64,000 nucleotides of DNA. Origin: Cyclobacterium sp. SYSU L10401 (GTDB lineage: Bacteria; Bacteroidota; Bacteroidia; Cytophagales; Cyclobacteriaceae). The translations under genes and the position numbers were made by a program. Positions 1 to 9,125 of this stretch are shown piece by piece. Positions within the stretch are counted from its first letter, which is position 1, and every line of letters starts with the position of its first letter. The notes beneath the pieces were generated by a model. It did no database searches. It saw only the letters and a list, made by a program, of their open reading frames with translations, and was not told the origin of the DNA. The stretch lies in NCBI RefSeq assembly GCF_010993705.1, contig NZ_WOFO01000007.1:225722-289721 (forward strand). Direction: 5' to 3'.

Positions 1-1
1 C

Positions 2-937
2 ATCGAGCACGAAATAGCCCAATCTATTTTGGATTTCAGGCAAATGGTCAAACTCAAATCTACTTATGTAGATGCCCTTCCCGGCTTGATCAATCCGAAA
101 ACCGGCCGTATACACACGACGTACAACCAATTTGTTGCCGCCACAGGCAGGCTCTCCTCCATCAATCCCAACCTGCAAAATATTCCCATCCGAACAGAAA
201 GGGGCAGGGAGATAAGAAAGGCATTTGTCCCCAGGGATGCTGACCATGTGATCCTTGCGGCAGATTATAGCCAGATAGAATTGCGTATCATGGCGGCCTT
301 TTCCCAGGATACTTCCATGATAGAAGCTTTTAAGAATGGAAGAGATATTCATGCCACCACTGCGGCCAAAATTTTCCAGGTCCCGCTGGAGCAGGTAAGC
401 GGAGACATGCGCCGCAAAGCAAAAACAGCGAATTTCGGGATCATTTATGGCATTTCTGCCTTCGGTTTATCCCAGCGGCTGAAAATTCCAAGGGGAGAGG
501 CCAAAGATATCATCGATGCTTATTTTAAGGAGTTTCCCTCGGTGAAAGCCTACATGGACCAAAGCATAGAAAAAGCCCGGAAAAATGAATATGTAGAAAC
601 CATTTTGGGAAGGAGGCGATACTTGCGGGATATCAATAGCCGAAATGCCACCATGAGAGGTTTTGCAGAAAGAAATGCCATCAATGCCCCCATTCAGGGC
701 TCAGCGGCAGATATGATCAAAGTGGCCATGATTCAGGTACATGAATGGATGCTCCAAAACAACCTCCGATCCAAAATGATATTGCAGGTACATGATGAAC
801 TGGTTTTTGATGCGCACAAGGAAGAAACGGAGCTGTTAAAAAAAGAAATTCCCAAACTCATGTCTGAGGCCATCAAAATAGCTGTGCCTTTGGAAGTAGA
901 GGTAGGTATGGGTAAAGATTGGTTGGAAGCCCATTGA
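2..937 (+). CDS. polA: DNA polymerase I, C-terminal part (cut by window edge)
   Basis: Family A DNA polymerase, which fills gaps in repair and removes Okazaki primers. The reading frame is open from base 2, so the 5' part (5'-nuclease and proofreading regions) lies outside the window. Visible polymerase motifs are motif A (AADYSQIELRI), the O-helix region RRKAKTANFGIIYGIS carrying the nucleotide-binding Lys and Tyr, and motif C (LQVHDELVF) with the catalytic His-Asp-Glu. The gene ends normally after GMGKDWLEAH. A TTG at 29 lies inside the gene and should not be taken as a start. radA follows 61 bp downstream on the same strand, so co-transcription is possible but not shown. Confidence 0.97.
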   Translation: MEHEIAQSILDFRQMVKLKSTYVDALPGLINPKTGRIHTTYNQFVAATGRLSSINPNLQNIPIRTERGREIRKAFVPRDADHVILAADYSQIELRIMAAFSQDTSMIEAFKNGRDIHATTAAKIFQVPLEQVSGDMRRKAKTANFGIIYGISAFGLSQRLKIPRGEAKDIIDAYFKEFPSVKAYMDQSIEKARKNEYVETILGRRRYLRDINSRNATMRGFAERNAINAPIQGSAADMIKVAMIQVHEWMLQNNLRSKMILQVHDELVFDAHKEETELLKKEIPKLMSEAIKIAVPLEVEVGMGKDWLEAH

Positions 938-998
938 GGATGATAACCGATAAAAATCAATTCCTGAACAAATATGGATCCATTTGCTAAGCCCTACC

Positions 999-2375
999 AT
1001 GGCCAAAATTAAAACTGCTTATTTCTGTCAAAACTGTGGCGTGGAAAGCGCCAAATGGGTGGGAAAATGTCCATCCTGCGGCGAGTGGAACACTTATGTA
1101 GAAGAGGTAATCCAAAAAGAGGAAAGCCAAAGGGGAGCCTGGAAACCCGGCAACACAGACCCAAAAAAAGTCAGCAAACCAAAAAGGCTCAAAGAAATCA
1201 ACTACGAGGAACAATCCAGGTTGGTCAGCGGGGATGAGGAACTGGACAGGGTGCTGGGCGGAGGCATCGTGCCTGGCTCACTGGTCCTGATAGGCGGAGA
1301 GCCTGGTATTGGTAAATCCACCCTGATGCTGCAGATCGCCCTGATGCTCCGCCATACAAAAATTTTGTATGTTTCCGGTGAAGAAAGTGAAAACCAGATC
1401 AAAATGCGCAGTGAGCGCATGAAATACCAATCTGACCAATGCTATGTGCTTTCAGAAACCAATACCCAACACATATTTCAGCAGATAGAATTATTAAAAC
1501 CCGATTTACTGGTTATCGACTCCATCCAAACCCTGCATAGCCAGTATGTCGCTTCAGCAGCCGGTTCAGTAAGCCAGGTCAGGGAATGTACCGCTGAATT
1601 GATGAAATTCGCCAAACAAACCGGCACCCCTGTTTTTCTTATAGGTCATATCACCAAAGACGGCTCCATTGCCGGACCAAAAATCCTCGAGCACATGGTA
1701 GATACGGTTTTGCAGTTTGAAGGCGACCGGCACCTGAGTTACCGGATCCTGCGGACCTCCAAAAACCGCTTTGGTTCCACCAATGAACTGGGGATTTATG
1801 AAATGCATGCCGATGGCCTGAAGGCGGTCACCAATCCTTCTGATATTCTTCTGACACAGCGGGAAGAACAACTCAACGGGGTGGCTATTGGAGCCATGCT
1901 GGAAGGAAACCGCCCCCTATTGATCGAAATTCAATCTTTGGTCAGCCCTGCCACCTATGGTACCCCTCAGAGAAGCAGTACCGGTCATGATGCCAAAAGA
2001 CTCAACATGCTCCTGGCGGTCCTGGAAAAAAGAGGGGGAATGCGGCTGGGACAACAAGATGTATTCCTCAATGTTGCCGGTGGGCTTAGGGTAGATGACC
2101 CTGGTTTGGACCTGTCCGTCTGCGCTTCTATCATATCTTCCCATGAAGACAGTCCCATTGACCCAGGTATCTGTTTTGCGGGGGAAGTTGGCCTTGGGGG
2201 GGAGATCAGGGCAGTCAACCGCATCGAAAGCCGCATTGCCGAAGCTGCAAAAATGGGCTTTCAAAAGATCATCTTGTCCAGGTATGCCATCAAAGGACTG
2301 GACAAGAGTAAATTTTCTATAGAAATTTCACCTGTGGGTAAGTTGGAAGAAATGTACCGCCACCTTTTTTTATAA
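999..2375 (+). CDS. radA: DNA repair protein RadA
   Basis: RecA-like ATPase that helps branch migration and processing of recombination intermediates. Seen in order in 458 residues: an N-terminal C4 zinc finger (C10, C13, C24, C27), Walker A GGEPGIGKST at 99-108, the RadA-specific KNRFG motif at 255-259, and a C-terminal Lon-protease-like domain with GLGGEIRAVNRIESRI. I chose the ATG at 999 (MAKIKTAYFCQNC), the usual RadA start; a TTG at 984 would add five residues. The stop lies 3 bp from the stop of the convergent methyltransferase gene, leaving no room for a terminator between them. Confidence 0.97.
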   Translation: MAKIKTAYFCQNCGVESAKWVGKCPSCGEWNTYVEEVIQKEESQRGAWKPGNTDPKKVSKPKRLKEINYEEQSRLVSGDEELDRVLGGGIVPGSLVLIGGEPGIGKSTLMLQIALMLRHTKILYVSGEESENQIKMRSERMKYQSDQCYVLSETNTQHIFQQIELLKPDLLVIDSIQTLHSQYVASAAGSVSQVRECTAELMKFAKQTGTPVFLIGHITKDGSIAGPKILEHMVDTVLQFEGDRHLSYRILRTSKNRFGSTNELGIYEMHADGLKAVTNPSDILLTQREEQLNGVAIGAMLEGNRPLLIEIQSLVSPATYGTPQRSSTGHDAKRLNMLLAVLEKRGGMRLGQQDVFLNVAGGLRVDDPGLDLSVCASIISSHEDSPIDPGICFAGEVGLGGEIRAVNRIESRIAEAAKMGFQKIILSRYAIKGLDKSKFSIEISPVGKLEEMYRHLFL

Positions 2376-2378
2376 ATT

Positions 2379-3110
2379 TCAGCCCTCCAAATCTTCCAAA
2401 GGTTTTTTACCCCCAAAAGCAGCAAAACAGCAGTTTTTATGTAAGACTTCCAGGTGAGTAAACCCCACTTTCTCCATCAGTTTGAGTTGGAACGTTATGG
2501 AGCGGGGACTGTCTTCTTTTTCAATATAATCGAAAACTTTCTTCCGGTATTTAAGCCCCCCTATCGACTCCAGGTACCGGGCATACCTGTTCCACATCAT
2601 TTCCTGCACTTTTGGATCATCATGAGCCACCAGGTCAGACACCCAAAACGATCCGCCGGGTGCCAGAAGCTTGAATATTTTACCAAAAACATGCTCCCAG
2701 TCCTGTTCATCCCGGAGGTGATGCAGCACGGCTGCCGCTACAATAATATCATATTTATTGGCTGTCAATTCAGCATCTCTGATATCTGACTGTATGGTAT
2801 TTACTTCCCCTGTAGTTGCCCAGGAAACCCGGTCCATGGCTTTTTCCAACATGGGTTTACTCAGGTCCAGTAAATCACAATCAATTTGGGGAAGGTATTG
2901 CAATATTTTTAAGGAAAGGTTTCCTGCACCAGATCCAATATCCAGCAAGGTCTTTGCCTGTGGACTGGAAACCACCACGGCATTGGCAATCAACTCCATG
3001 GATAACGGCGCATCCATGGTAGCCTCCTGACCGGTATCCAGGTTTGAAAAACGTTCCACATCCCGGTCGAATCTTTCCCTGATTTCCTCAGTAGTCGATT
3101 TATTTAGCAT
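2379..3110 (-). CDS. class I SAM-dependent methyltransferase
   Basis: A 243-residue soluble protein with a Rossmann methyltransferase fold. The SAM-binding motif I is LLDIGSGAGN (55-64), followed by the acidic end of strand 2 (CDLLDLSKPMLEKA) and a motif resembling post-I/II (YDIIVAAAVLHHLRD). The substrate cannot be read from sequence; relatives act on small molecules or quinone-like compounds. It is convergent with radA, with stops 3 bp apart, and has 136 bp upstream before the next gene end, so it may be a single-gene unit. No signal peptide or membrane helix is present. Confidence 0.85.
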   Translation of the reverse strand: MLNKSTTEEIRERFDRDVERFSNLDTGQEATMDAPLSMELIANAVVVSSPQAKTLLDIGSGAGNLSLKILQYLPQIDCDLLDLSKPMLEKAMDRVSWATTGEVNTIQSDIRDAELTANKYDIIVAAAVLHHLRDEQDWEHVFGKIFKLLAPGGSFWVSDLVAHDDPKVQEMMWNRYARYLESIGGLKYRKKVFDYIEKEDSPRSITFQLKLMEKVGFTHLEVLHKNCCFAAFGGKKPLEDLEG

Positions 3111-3246
3111 AGGGTCATCTTAAGTTTTAATAAAAACAAATTCGATTTTAACCATTTTTCATTACAATTACAATAAATAGCCATCCATACCGCTAAAATA
3201 AGGGTTAGTACCCATTATATACGTCAGGTTAACAGGTGCCTGAATT

Positions 3247-4722
3247 TCATCGCACCCGTTGTGAAAATGATGGAGCGGAAGCCTGCTTCTCCAGGTCAAT
3301 CAAAAAACCGTTGACTACAGCAAATAATAAAGTGCCTTCGCGTTCCAGGTAGAAATCGGGAGTGTTTTGCAATCCGGGCTTCAAATCGGGCTCCTTTTCA
3401 GAAGAAAATAAAAGCAGCGGCAAGTCATAAAATTTGCCTTTGTCCTCCTCTTTTGTCTTTATGGCCATATATCCTTGTGTAAGCAACTCCCAGGCCAGGC
3501 TATCGCTCAATTCTTCCAGGGCCATTTCCTCAGTCCAAACTTTAGCCGCAGTCAAGTTCATCCCCTCAGCATCTATCTCCTGATACCCATAAAAAACCGA
3601 GAGGTCTCCCCAATCTGAAACCGAAGCGCTGGAATACCGAATACTGTCCTGATACCGGTCCGATCTCCGGATACCAATATCGGTCTGATAGCTGTAATCC
3701 CTGGCTTTAGCTGAAACATTTTTTATCAAAAGGTCCATTAATTTGGAGTCATTGTCCGGGATAGCGAAATATTCCTCCTCCGTAAAATTTTCATATCCCT
3801 GGCTGGCAATTTCATAGAGAGCATTGAGAATGATCATGAAATTGAGTTTCCTGATATATTGCTTTTCTGGGTCATCCGGGTATCCCCCGGACTCTATCAA
3901 AATGGTACTGGTCCCCCACTTTTGAAAATTATCTCCAAAAGCCCTGGGCTCAAAAGTATCGTTGTACTTTCCCACATTTCCCGGAACCTCTTTCTGCAGC
4001 ACCCGATTCATCCCTGCAATCAACTTCATGGCCCTGCTTCTGATGTCATTGATTTCCCTGGCTTCATTATAGGCTGGAGCCAAAACGGAAATGGTGGCAG
4101 GCTGGGGAGTTCCCTGAGCATTGTAATAAATATTTTGGTCATGCAGGTTAAATCCAAATTCAGGTTCAAACCCATCCCTTGCCTCTTTCAGAATGATGCC
4201 TTCCGGACTGCTTTGTCTGATTGCATCCCTATTGAGATCAATGTCCTGCGCATTCCTTCTCTCAAATCTTTCCGCTCCGTCAGGGTTTACCATGGGAATG
4301 AAGCGCAGCTTTAATTTTTCCCGAATTGCAGAGCGGATATGCTCCAATTCGTCATCCGGCGAGCCCTCTAAAAAATTAAATAGGTCAAAGAGTGCCATGG
4401 TGGCCGTACTTTCATTGCCATGCATCTGTGACCACAACATCACCCTTACCTCCCCCTCGCCAAAAGTCAGGGAATGTATGGGTCTTCCTTCCACGGAATG
4501 GCCCAAGACCCGGTTTTCAAAAGCAGTAGAACGGTTTTGGATCAGGGGCGCAATTTTGTCATAGCCAAACCTGCGTTTGGTGATGTGCTTTTCCTGATAT
4601 TTGGCATGGGCAGCTACTAAATCGGCGATGTCCAGAACTGCTGGTTTTAGCGGTTCCTGGCAAGCCTGGGAGGCGATCAAACAAATCAGCAGCAACAATG
4701 AGAGTGGGTGCTTAGTGGTCAT
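3247..4722 (-). CDS. M14-family zinc carboxypeptidase, lipoprotein
   Basis: Predicted secreted zinc metallopeptidase of the carboxypeptidase A/M14 family. Residues 1-21 form a lipoprotein signal peptide (hydrophobic run, then IASQAC with C21). The zinc-binding HxxE is H101-E104 in QMHGNESTA; NPDGAERFERRN and DLNRD supply the substrate-binding region, NLHDQ (H193) the third zinc ligand, and ILIESGGY (E277) the catalytic glutamate. The remaining 200 residues form a C-terminal extension with no motif I recognise. It is divergent from the dipeptide epimerase at 4844, which suggests peptide catabolism, possibly of peptidoglycan stem peptides; that link is inference. Confidence 0.88.
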   Translation of the reverse strand: MTTKHPLSLLLLICLIASQACQEPLKPAVLDIADLVAAHAKYQEKHITKRRFGYDKIAPLIQNRSTAFENRVLGHSVEGRPIHSLTFGEGEVRVMLWSQMHGNESTATMALFDLFNFLEGSPDDELEHIRSAIREKLKLRFIPMVNPDGAERFERRNAQDIDLNRDAIRQSSPEGIILKEARDGFEPEFGFNLHDQNIYYNAQGTPQPATISVLAPAYNEAREINDIRSRAMKLIAGMNRVLQKEVPGNVGKYNDTFEPRAFGDNFQKWGTSTILIESGGYPDDPEKQYIRKLNFMIILNALYEIASQGYENFTEEEYFAIPDNDSKLMDLLIKNVSAKARDYSYQTDIGIRRSDRYQDSIRYSSASVSDWGDLSVFYGYQEIDAEGMNLTAAKVWTEEMALEELSDSLAWELLTQGYMAIKTKEEDKGKFYDLPLLLFSSEKEPDLKPGLQNTPDFYLEREGTLLFAVVNGFLIDLEKQASAPSFSQRVR

Positions 4723-4809
4723 TTCCTTTCTTAAGGTTGGTTTTTCTGTAAATATGGTTATTTTTGATTAGATTTTTAAGTAAGAAATTAAAAGCCATGG
4801 GCTTTATTC

Positions 4810-4817
4810 TATCTTTG
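4810..4817 (+). promoter_or_regulatory. -7 element TATCTTTG before the dipeptide epimerase
   Basis: Matches the Bacteroidota -7 consensus TAnnTTTG and lies 26 bp before the ATG at 4844. No clear TTG at the -33 position, so support is moderate. Confidence 0.4.
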
Positions 4818-4843
4818 GGTATTGGAAATACCACCTCATTTTT

Positions 4844-5857
4844 ATGAAGCTCGAACTACTACCGTATAAACTTCCCCTGAAACACACCTTTACCATCGCC
4901 CATCAAAGCCGGGATGTACAAGATACCCTGATCGTAAAGCTGATGGACAAAGATGGCCTTTATGGATTGGGAGAGTCCACCACCAATCCGTTCTATGGTA
5001 TCAGCCTCGAAAACATGCTGGCCAGTTTAAATGAGGCTGCTGTTACGCTTGCTGACCTGGATTCCATGCATCCGGAAAAACTTTGGGAATTAACGAAATC
5101 TTATTTTAAAGGAAATCCCTTTGCCCAATGCGCCCTGGATATGGCTGCCTGGGACCTTTATGCTAAAAAGCAGGATAAAAAACTTTACGAACTGCTGAAT
5201 TTGAACCCGGATCATATTCCCGTCACCAACTTCACCATAGGTATCGCACCCATTCCAAAAATGATTGAAAAAATGAAGGAACTGGATTGGCCAATCTATA
5301 AGATAAAACTGGGTACTGATCATGACCTTGACATTGTTAAGGCCCTGAGGAAGCATACAGATGCCGTTTTCAGAATTGATGCCAATTGCGCCTGGACAGC
5401 AAATCAGGCCATCACTTATTCCCGGGAGCTCGCCGAACTGAATGTAGAATTTATGGAACAGCCACTACCCAAAGATGACTTTCAGGGAATGAAAAAAGTG
5501 TATGCAGCAAGTGCCCTGCCTGTGATCGCTGATGAAAGCTGTATCGTGGAAGAAGATGTAAAGAAATGTCAGGGACATTTTCATGGCATCAATGTAAAAT
5601 TGGTAAAAGCCGGGGGCATCACTCCCGGTTTAAGAATGCTGCAAGAGGCCAAATCCCTGGGCATGAAAACCATGGTGGGCTGCATGACCGAATCATCGGT
5701 GGGGATCTCTGCCATCGCACATATTGCCCCATTACTTGATTACGTAGACATGGACGGAGCCATGCTTCTGGCACAGGATATCGCCCATGGTGTTTCCATT
5801 TCACCCGAACAGGTGATATTCCCAGACAGAAAGGGAACAGGAGCCATACTGATTTAA
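4844..5857 (+). CDS. dipeptide epimerase (L-Ala-D/L-Glu type)
   Basis: Enolase-superfamily enzyme that epimerises the second residue of a dipeptide, typically L-Ala-D-Glu from peptidoglycan. Among 337 residues the family's catalytic set is visible: K153 and K155 (KIKLGTD), metal ligands D179 (RIDANCAW), E205 (MEQPLP) and D230 (IADES), and the second catalytic lysine K252 (VKLVKAGG). Near the C terminus DYVDMDG carries the Asp-x-Asp pair (302/304) that in characterised L-Ala-D/L-Glu epimerases binds the dipeptide amino group, so this specificity is favoured. The next gene starts 12 bp after the stop, so the two are probably co-transcribed. The cytoplasmic location fits murein-peptide recycling. 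Confidence 0.9.
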   Translation: MKLELLPYKLPLKHTFTIAHQSRDVQDTLIVKLMDKDGLYGLGESTTNPFYGISLENMLASLNEAAVTLADLDSMHPEKLWELTKSYFKGNPFAQCALDMAAWDLYAKKQDKKLYELLNLNPDHIPVTNFTIGIAPIPKMIEKMKELDWPIYKIKLGTDHDLDIVKALRKHTDAVFRIDANCAWTANQAITYSRELAELNVEFMEQPLPKDDFQGMKKVYAASALPVIADESCIVEEDVKKCQGHFHGINVKLVKAGGITPGLRMLQEAKSLGMKTMVGCMTESSVGISAIAHIAPLLDYVDMDGAMLLAQDIAHGVSISPEQVIFPDRKGTGAILI

Positions 5858-5869
5858 AATGCCTTACAG

Positions 5870-6940
5870 ATGAGCCATACTTACCTTAGCCAGCAACTGG
5901 GCAGACAAATCGTATACCAGGGGAAAACCTACCTGCATTTCAGTGGAACGGCCTATTTGGGAATGGGAGCATTACCGGCATTCAAAAACCTGCTTGTCGC
6001 AGGCATCAACCGGCATGGTCCCAATCATGGATCCAGCAGGAACAGTAATGTACAGCTTCCCATTTATGATCAGTTTGAAAGCCGCTTTGCTGAAAACGCA
6101 GGGGCTCCGGATGCCCTACTGCTCAGCAGCGGATACCAGGCAGGCCAGCTTGCCCTTGAAACTTTAAGTAAGCAAACTGACCTGACCTGGGTGGCACCGG
6201 ATTCCCACCCTGCCATATTACCACCCCGGTTCAAGCCCTATAGTGGCACTTTTACGGCTTGGTCAAAGCATTGTATACAAAAGTCAAAAGAGCTGATCGG
6301 GCAAAATATTTTGATACTTTCCAATGCCGTAAATCCCCTGAAGCCTGAGATTAGTGATTTTCAATGGACCAAAAACCTATCTGCTGCCAACAGGTATTTT
6401 TTGCTGGTGGATGATAGCCATGCCTTTGGGATATTGGGAGATGACTTGTACGGCACCTACTCCCGCTGGAAGGGTTTACCAGTGGAGCTAATGGTATGCG
6501 GATCTTTGGGAAAAGCCCTCTCGCTCCCGGCAGGCATCATCCTGGGAGATCGGTTGTGGATTGAAAAGGCAAAAAAAAGCCCCGTTTTCCGCTCCTCTTC
6601 TCCCCCAGCACCAGCCTTTCTGGATGCCTTTCTACAAGGCAGGTCATTGTACCTGGATCAAAGGAAAAAACTGCTGAACAATGTGCATCAGATCTATAAT
6701 GCTTTGTCAAACCAAAAGGGGTTCAACCTTCTAAACAACTATCCGGTCATTACTTTTGCCAATGCTGACTGGGTGGAGCAACTGCACGAGCTGGGGTTTA
6801 TTTTATCTTCCTTTCCCTACCCTGGTCCTGAGGACAAGCCAGTAAACCGAATTGTGATATCCGCCTGGCACGAGGAGGAAGACCTGATGGCCCTTTACCA
6901 GGCACTGATGAAATTGCGCAAAACCAGTACTGATTATTAA
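5870..6940 (+). CDS. alpha-oxoamine-synthase-like PLP enzyme
   Basis: Fold-type I PLP enzyme related to 8-amino-7-oxononanoate synthase and 2-amino-3-ketobutyrate CoA ligase. Visible are the HGPNHGSSRNSNV substrate region, LLVDDSHAFGILG (D181 for the PLP nitrogen, H184 stacking on the ring) and GSLGKA with the Schiff-base lysine K215. At 356 residues it is shorter than typical BioF/Kbl (about 390), and its N terminus is trimmed. No biotin genes lie nearby; it sits 12 bp behind the dipeptide epimerase, so it may act on an amino acid released from peptides. Substrate and reaction are not determined by the sequence; biotin synthesis is possible but not supported by context. Confidence 0.75.
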   Translation: MSHTYLSQQLGRQIVYQGKTYLHFSGTAYLGMGALPAFKNLLVAGINRHGPNHGSSRNSNVQLPIYDQFESRFAENAGAPDALLLSSGYQAGQLALETLSKQTDLTWVAPDSHPAILPPRFKPYSGTFTAWSKHCIQKSKELIGQNILILSNAVNPLKPEISDFQWTKNLSAANRYFLLVDDSHAFGILGDDLYGTYSRWKGLPVELMVCGSLGKALSLPAGIILGDRLWIEKAKKSPVFRSSSPPAPAFLDAFLQGRSLYLDQRKKLLNNVHQIYNALSNQKGFNLLNNYPVITFANADWVEQLHELGFILSSFPYPGPEDKPVNRIVISAWHEEEDLMALYQALMKLRKTSTDY

Positions 6941-7068
6941 CTTCTGGTCTCGGAAAGAACCAAAAACTGAGCAGCTTCAGGCTAAAATTTTATTGGTGTG
7001 TATAAAAAAATCGGTGCTGGCGGTCTGCATTTGCTTTTTTAATCAGGGTTAAACTCTGAATCAGCCAA

Positions 7069-8862
7069 TTACTCCACCTCGCCTGCCTGTTGGGTTTGCT
7101 TCTCGTAAAGCTCCGCATAGGTACCTTTGGCTTGCATCAATTCCTCATGGTTTCCTTTTTCTACTACCCTTCCATCGTCCAATACAATGATTTGATCGGC
7201 CAGCTTGGCAGAAGATACCCGATGAGAAATGATAATGGAAGTCCTGCCTTTCATGATTTTTTCCAGCGCATTCAAAATGGCATTTTCCGTTTTGGTATCT
7301 ACAGCGGAGAGACAATCATCCAAAAGCAATATTCTGGGGGATTTGGCCACAGCTCTGGCGATGGACACCCGTTGTTTCTGGCCTCCGGATAAGGTAATCC
7401 CTCTTTCTCCCAGGCGGGTATGGAAGCCTTTTGGAAACTCGGTAATGTTTTGGTATACGTCTGCATCCTTTGCTGCCTGCTCGATGATTGCATCATCCAG
7501 TTTCTCTCCCAGACCAAACCCAATATTATTGGTGATGGTGTCACTAAAAAGGAATACATCCTGTGGGACGTAACCTATCTGCTCCCTGAGATTGGCAATA
7601 TCAAAGGAGCGGATATCATGGCCATCTATCAAAATACGACCTTCTGTGGCATCATACATGCGCATGAGAAGGTTAGCCACCGTAGATTTTCCAGAACCTG
7701 TAGTGCCAATAACTGCCAGCGATTCGCCAGCTGCAATGTCAAAACTCACCTTATCCAGCGCTTTAATGCCCGAATCAGGGTAAACGAATGAAAGGTTTTC
7801 TACTTTAATATTACCCTTCAGGTCCAGGGTAAGGTGTTCCGTACTGAGGATATCATTTTTGTGGTCCATGAATTCATTGATTCTGGCCTGAGAAGCTGCT
7901 GCTCGCTGAACAATACTGGTCACCCACCCCAGGGAGGTCACAGGCCAGGTAAGCATGTTCACATATAAAATAAATTCAGCAATGACTCCATATCCTATGG
8001 CCCCTTCAATGACCTGTATCCCACCTACATAGACCGTAATGATGGTACTCAAACCGATCAGCGCCAGGATTAAAGGAAAGAAAAGGGATTGCACCCTGGT
8101 GAGCGCAATGGATTTTTCCTTGTAATCTTCACTGGCATTTTCAAATTTCCTGGCACTGTCTTCTTCTCTTACAAAAGATTTGATCACCCGGATACCCGAA
8201 AAGGCTTCTTGTACAAAAGTACTTAAACCAGAAAGGCTCCTTTGTATTTTTTCCGACCTTTCATTGATCATGTTGTTTACCACGTAAATGCTCAAAGATA
8301 AAATAGGAAGTGGAAGTAGGGAGTACAATGTCAGGGGGACATTCACGGTAAGCATATACCCTATCACCATTGGAAATAAAATAACCAGGTTGATGCCGTA
8401 CATCAGGGCCGGACCAAGGTACATCCTTACCTTGGAAACATCTTCGGTAATCCTGGCCATGAGGTCACCAGTGCTGTTTTGCCTGAAAAAACTTAAGGGC
8501 AAACTCTGGTAATGCCTGTAAATGTCATTTTTGATATCATATTCAATTAGCCTGGACATGGCAATAATGGTTTGCCGGATTAAAAAGAGAAACAGTCCCC
8601 GAAGCAAAGCCATTCCCAGGATCAACAGCCCAAATATTAAAATATATTTCATAAAAAAGCTTCTGGCGAGCTCTCTCACCAAACCCCCTTCTTCATAAAC
8701 CTGATAATAGCTAAAAGTTTCGACCACATAATCAATGGCAATACGGACCAGCTGTGCCGGAATAATGACAAAAATATTGGAAATAAAGGTAAAAACTATT
8801 CCCAAAAAAAGGTATAGTTTGTATCGGTATAAAAACTTATTTAATCTCCAAAGGGGCTTCAC
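7069..8862 (-). CDS. ABC exporter half-transporter (MsbA/MdlB-like)
   Basis: A 597-residue fusion of a six-helix ABC type-1 membrane domain (about 1-320) and an ATP-binding domain. The ATPase has Walker A GTTGSGKST, signature LSGGQ, and Walker B followed by LLLDDCLSAVD. The residue after the Walker B Asp is Asp instead of the usual catalytic Glu, as in one half of known heterodimeric exporters such as the BmrC type. No partner half-transporter is adjacent in this window, so it either pairs with a distant subunit or works as a homodimer. Substrate unknown (lipid, drug or peptide). It is the only gene between convergent 6940 and divergent nusB. Confidence 0.9.
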   Translation of the reverse strand: MKPLWRLNKFLYRYKLYLFLGIVFTFISNIFVIIPAQLVRIAIDYVVETFSYYQVYEEGGLVRELARSFFMKYILIFGLLILGMALLRGLFLFLIRQTIIAMSRLIEYDIKNDIYRHYQSLPLSFFRQNSTGDLMARITEDVSKVRMYLGPALMYGINLVILFPMVIGYMLTVNVPLTLYSLLPLPILSLSIYVVNNMINERSEKIQRSLSGLSTFVQEAFSGIRVIKSFVREEDSARKFENASEDYKEKSIALTRVQSLFFPLILALIGLSTIITVYVGGIQVIEGAIGYGVIAEFILYVNMLTWPVTSLGWVTSIVQRAAASQARINEFMDHKNDILSTEHLTLDLKGNIKVENLSFVYPDSGIKALDKVSFDIAAGESLAVIGTTGSGKSTVANLLMRMYDATEGRILIDGHDIRSFDIANLREQIGYVPQDVFLFSDTITNNIGFGLGEKLDDAIIEQAAKDADVYQNITEFPKGFHTRLGERGITLSGGQKQRVSIARAVAKSPRILLLDDCLSAVDTKTENAILNALEKIMKGRTSIIISHRVSSAKLADQIIVLDDGRVVEKGNHEELMQAKGTYAELYEKQTQQAGEVE

Positions 8863-8972
8863 AAAATAAAAAACTTTTTAATTATCAATATCATTTACAA
8901 TAGATGTAATATTGCAGGGATTGAACGGAAGAAGTGCCAATAATTAGGCATGTGTTCTGGGCTACCTGAACG

Positions 8973-8999
8973 CAAATATAACGTTTTCCGATGACCAAA
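8973..8999 (-). promoter_or_regulatory. candidate promoter of the ABC exporter gene
   Basis: On the minus strand TATATTTG (8980-8973) matches the TAnnTTTG -7 element, and a TTTG lies 15 bp upstream (8999-8996). The spacing is a little short. The leader to the ATG at 8862 would be about 105 bp. Confidence 0.35.
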
Positions 9000-9125
9000 G
9001 TTCAATTATTTATTTGTCCTTTGCGGGTACATTTATTAATTTGCAGAAATTTTCGAAATGATAAGCCCATTTGCTTTGAAAGCAGCTTACAGCGTTCATT
9101 CCATTACGTTCTTTAATTTCAGTTA

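Noticed and set aside
7..31. TTG at 29 as the start of polA
   Set aside because: The frame is open to base 2 and the residues before the TTG fit the polymerase, so the gene simply begins outside the window.
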